Position numbers and translations under genes: made by a program
Source: Candidatus Eisenbergiella stercorigallinarum
Lineage (GTDB): Bacteria; Bacillota; Clostridia; Lachnospirales; Lachnospiraceae
Length of the DNA stretch: 7,063 bases
Assembly (NCBI GenBank): GCA_019120525.1
Contig: DWUW01000355.1
Location: forward strand, 1 to 7,063
Reading direction: 5' to 3'
Notes under the pieces: generated by a model
Told to the model about the DNA's origin: nothing
Seen by the model: only the letters and a program-made list of their open reading frames with translations
Database searches by the model: none
Part shown: piece after piece, positions 4,537 to 7,063 of the stretch
Numbering within the stretch: the first letter of the stretch is position 1
How the letters are laid out: each line of letters begins with the position of its first letter

Positions 4537-5409
4537 CTACAGATCTCTGATCTGCTTCAGGTCCTCCACGCTGAACGGATATGCCTTGTTGCAGAAATGG
4601 CATTTCACCTCGATGGGCTCTCCGTCCGCGATCATCTCGTCCATTTCCTTCTTTCCGATGCTGTACAGGGCCTTCGCCACCCGTTCCCGGCTGCAGTTGC
4701 AGGAAAATTCCACAGGCATCGTGGAAAGGAGCTCCATATCCATTCCTTCCAGAAGGATGCCGAGGATCTGCTCCGGGCTGTTTCCATCCTCCAGAAGCTT
4801 CGTCACGGAATGGATGCGGCTTAAGTTCGCTTCCAGCTTCTCAATGACCTTTTCTTCCGCGAAGGGCATGAGCTGGACGATGAAGCCGCCCGCCTGCTTC
4901 ACGGTATTGTTCTTTTCCATCAGGACGCCAAGCCCGACGGAGGAGGGCACCTGCTCCGACGCCGCGAAGTACCAGGTCAGATCCTCCGCGATCTCTCCCG
5001 TCTGCAGGTCGGTCTGGCCCACATAGGGCTCCTTCAGCCCCAGGTCGCGGATCACCTGCAGCGTGCCCGTTCCGATGGCGCCGCCCACGTCCAGCTTGCC
5101 CTGGCTGTTGGCGGGAAGGATCACCTGCGGATGCACCGCATAGCCCTTCACTCTGCCCTTGCTGTCCGCAGTCACCGTCAGGCCGCCCGCGGGGCCGTCT
5201 CCCCGGATCTGCAGGGTGAGGATGTCCGCATCCCCCTTCATCATGCTCCCCATCATCGCTCCGGCGCACAGGAGACGTCCAAGCGCCGCCGTCATCACCG
5301 GGCTGGTATCGTGCGCTACGCGCGCCGTCTCCACCGTATCCCTTGCCGTTACCGCAAACGCGCGCACCTGCGCGTCCGCAGCCGCCGCTCTCACCAGATA
5401 ATCGCTCAT
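4537..5409 (-). CDS. hslO: Hsp33 redox-regulated chaperone
   Basis: Hsp33 is a cytoplasmic holdase. Under oxidative stress its zinc-bound cysteines form disulfides, the protein unfolds partly and dimerises, and it binds unfolding clients. The 290-residue product has the usual length. The N-terminal domain (about 1-180) contains GDGPAGGLTVTAD and the GYAVHPQV and GQTDLQTGEIAEDLTWYFAASEQ motifs. The C-terminal redox switch has CNC (Cys237, Cys239) and CHFC (Cys270, Cys273), so all four zinc ligands are intact and redox control should be functional. The start ATG at 5409 overlaps the TGA of the upstream methyltransferase gene (ATGA), which suggests translational coupling, with an AGGGAACAGGGAAA stretch as a modest ribosome binding site. 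The stop TAG is followed at once by the palindromic element. The last gene of a three-gene operon. Confidence 0.95.
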   Translation of the reverse strand: MSDYLVRAAAADAQVRAFAVTARDTVETARVAHDTSPVMTAALGRLLCAGAMMGSMMKGDADILTLQIRGDGPAGGLTVTADSKGRVKGYAVHPQVILPANSQGKLDVGGAIGTGTLQVIRDLGLKEPYVGQTDLQTGEIAEDLTWYFAASEQVPSSVGLGVLMEKNNTVKQAGGFIVQLMPFAEEKVIEKLEANLSRIHSVTKLLEDGNSPEQILGILLEGMDMELLSTMPVEFSCNCSRERVAKALYSIGKKEMDEMIADGEPIEVKCHFCNKAYPFSVEDLKQIRDL

Positions 5410-6170
5410 TTTCCCTGTTCCCTCGCTATACAGTAAATTCTTCCGCTCTCAGGCGTGACCTCTCCCAGCGTATCCGCGTCCAGCGCCTCCTCAAACCGAA
5501 GCCCGCCCTCCTCCAGGAGCGCGCGGATCTCGGAAAGCTCATATCCCCTCTGGCAGTGGGTCTCCAGGAATCTGCGGAACAGCCCGCCCTGCGCCCCGTC
5601 CTTTTCCCGGACGAAAAAGGTCAGGTCATATTCGTTGATCCGGGTTTCCTCATCATAGAAATTTTCCCAGATAAAAGCGCAGTCCTCCCGGTTTTCCGCG
5701 ATGGTCACGTCGCCCAGGATCTTTTCATATTTATAGACCGTGTTGAAATCAAACAGGAACACGCCGCCCGGATCCAGATAATTGTTCACCAGGCGGAAGG
5801 TTTCCCGCAGCTGCTCCTCTCCCAGCAGGTAATTGAGGCTGTCGCAGACGCAGACCGCCGCCCGCACCGTTCCGTACAGCTCGAAGCTCTGCATGTCCTG
5901 CTCCAGATACAGGATGTCAAGCCCTTCCTCCGCGGCCTTCTGCGCCGCGACGGCAAGCATCTCCTCCGACCGGTCCACGCCGATCATGTCATAGCCCCGC
6001 CGCGCCAGAAGCTGGGTCAGCGTCCCTGTGCCGCAGCCAAGCTCCAGCACCAGGCCGTCCCGGATGCCCGCCCGTCCCAGCCTGTCCGCAATATAGTCCG
6101 CCCATTTTTCATAGGGCACGTTGTCCATGAAGGTATCATAAACCTCCGCGAAATCCGTATATGCTTCCAT
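5406..6170 (-). CDS. Class I SAM-dependent methyltransferase
   Basis: The 254-residue product has a Rossmann-fold methyltransferase core. Motif I is LVLELGCGTGTLTQLLA (40-56); an acidic residue ending strand 2 is seen in MIGVDRS (62-68); QDMQSFEL (91-98) is the next motif, and VCVCDSLNYLL (106-116) marks strand 4. The LDPGGVFLFDFNT segment (132-144) is typical of small-molecule or YqeM-like enzymes. The N-terminal YTDFAEVYDTFM is common in this group. The substrate cannot be told from sequence. The start codon shares one base with the stop of the upstream aminotransferase gene (TGATG) and its end overlaps hslO by four bases, so the three genes are probably one mRNA. The ribosome binding site is weak, consistent with coupled translation. 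Confidence 0.88.
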   Translation of the reverse strand: MEAYTDFAEVYDTFMDNVPYEKWADYIADRLGRAGIRDGLVLELGCGTGTLTQLLARRGYDMIGVDRSEEMLAVAAQKAAEEGLDILYLEQDMQSFELYGTVRAAVCVCDSLNYLLGEEQLRETFRLVNNYLDPGGVFLFDFNTVYKYEKILGDVTIAENREDCAFIWENFYDEETRINEYDLTFFVREKDGAQGGLFRRFLETHCQRGYELSEIRALLEEGGLRFEEALDADTLGEVTPESGRIYCIAREQGK

Positions 6171-7063
6171 CAGGCGTTCTTTTTCCCTTCCTTCAGATAT
6201 TCTCTCAGGAACGAAAGCAGCGCCTCCGTCTGCTCCTTCGTCCCCACGGTGATCCGCAGGTAATTCCCGGTGCGTTCTCCCGGGAAATACCGGACATAGA
6301 TGCCCGCCTCCTTCAGCGCCGCGAACAGCTCCGCCGCCGGAACCCGTTCATGGGAGGCGAATACGAAGTTGGTCCTGGAATCCGGGAAGGAAAAGCCAAG
6401 AGAGGAAAGCTCCTTCTTCAGATATTCCCTGGTCGTTACCACCTTTTCCACCGTTTCCTGAAAATATGCCTCATCCGCCATGCTTGCCGCGCCCCATGCG
6501 ATGGTGGGCGCGTCCATGGTGTAGGAATTGAAGGAAAACTTCACATCCCGCAGATACCCGATGGCCTTCTGGCTTCCGATCGCGAAGCCGATGCGCATCC
6601 CAGCCATAGCGCGGGACTTGGAAAAGGTCTGCACCACCAGAAGATTTTCATACTTTTCCACAAGGGACAGGGCGCTTACCCCTCCGAAATCCACATATGC
6701 CTCATCGATGATCACAAGGGATGCGGGATTTCCCGCCACGATCTCCTCGATCACCGAAAGGGGCTCGCAGATCCCGGTGGGCGCATTGGGATTGGCGATC
6801 ACGATGCCGCCGTTTTCGGTCAGATAATCCTCCTTCACCAGCCGGAAATCCTCATCCAGGGCCGGCCGGCGGAAAGGGATTCCAAACAGGTTCGCCCATA
6901 CGTCATAAAAGGAATAGGTGATATCCGGAAACAGGATGGGCTTTCCCGTATTAAAAAAGGTCAGAAAGGCCATGGCCAGCACGTCGTCGGAGCCGACGCC
7001 CACGAAAACCTGGTCCTCTCCCACGCCAAAACGCGCCGCTATGCTTTTTACCAGAAGAGACGC
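6170..7063 (-). CDS. hisC: Histidinol-phosphate aminotransferase-like PLP enzyme (5' end outside the window)
   Basis: The frame is open to the window edge; 297 codons are visible and roughly 60 N-terminal residues appear to be missing. A GTG at 7024 is inside the gene, not its start. It is a fold-type I aminotransferase of the HisC group, which in histidine synthesis transfers the amino group of glutamate to imidazole-acetol phosphate. Seen motifs: VGVGSDDVL, FPDITYSFY (substrate and PLP contact), IANPNAPTG (PLP-binding Asn), IIDEAYVDF (Asp and Tyr contacting PLP) and TFSKSRAMAGMRIG, in which the Lys should form the Schiff base and the later Arg bind phosphate. Near the C-terminus NYLRITVGT holds the carboxylate-binding Arg. 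No other his gene is nearby, so a different role, such as aromatic amino acid transamination, is possible. It overlaps the methyltransferase gene by one base and heads the visible operon. Confidence 0.85.
   Translation of the reverse strand, partial: ASLLVKSIAARFGVGEDQVFVGVGSDDVLAMAFLTFFNTGKPILFPDITYSFYDVWANLFGIPFRRPALDEDFRLVKEDYLTENGGIVIANPNAPTGICEPLSVIEEIVAGNPASLVIIDEAYVDFGGVSALSLVEKYENLLVVQTFSKSRAMAGMRIGFAIGSQKAIGYLRDVKFSFNSYTMDAPTIAWGAASMADEAYFQETVEKVVTTREYLKKELSSLGFSFPDSRTNFVFASHERVPAAELFAALKEAGIYVRYFPGERTGNYLRITVGTKEQTEALLSFLREYLKEGKKNA

Noticed and set aside
5343..6263. 306-codon open frame on the plus strand opposite the methyltransferase gene
   Set aside because: Antisense shadow; it crosses three real gene boundaries and has no ribosome binding site or family resemblance.

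Overview
This window reads as the chromosome of a GC-rich member of the Firmicutes, most likely class Clostridia, family Lachnospiraceae. The assignment is inferred from several features: a Bacillus/Clostridium-type GSI-alpha glutamine synthetase, a downstream regulator that looks like the N-terminus of the ANTAR response regulators common in that family, strong AAGGAGG ribosome binding sites, and an Hsp33 gene in a tight operon. Coding is dense and, apart from one small gene, all on the minus strand. No rRNA, tRNA, CRISPR array or transposase gene is visible.

Reading along the minus strand (right to left), the first block is an overlapping three-gene operon. It comprises an aminotransferase resembling histidinol-phosphate aminotransferase (hisC-like, 5' end cut by the window), a class I SAM-dependent methyltransferase, and the redox chaperone Hsp33 (hslO). 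Immediately after the hslO stop lies an unusual 170-bp stretch (4366-4536) made almost wholly of inverted repeats, flanked by two imperfect direct repeats. Each direct repeat carries a GGAGGT ribosome binding site and a start codon. One copy starts a 37-codon open frame inside the element; the other supplies the ribosome binding site and start of the next gene, nadE, the large glutamine-dependent NAD+ synthetase.

In the middle (1861-2331, plus strand) is a small gene for a membrane-anchored protein with an FMN_bind-like extracytoplasmic domain. It converges on nadE and diverges from glnA. The glnA leader is notable: a near-consensus promoter is followed almost at once by a strong intrinsic terminator, all upstream of the glnA ribosome binding site. 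This implies control by attenuation or antitermination. The gene after glnA starts 43 bases past its stop codon behind a hairpin that partly covers its ribosome binding site. It encodes a receiver-like domain lacking the usual phosphorylation aspartate, as expected for an ANTAR-type RNA-binding antiterminator, although the ANTAR domain itself would lie outside the window.

Glutamine chemistry links two of the genes: GlnA makes glutamine and NadE consumes it as ammonia donor. The most interesting items are the palindromic element between hslO and nadE, the glnA leader terminator paired with a downstream candidate antiterminator gene, and the replacement in GlnA of the arginine used for glutamine feedback in Bacillus.
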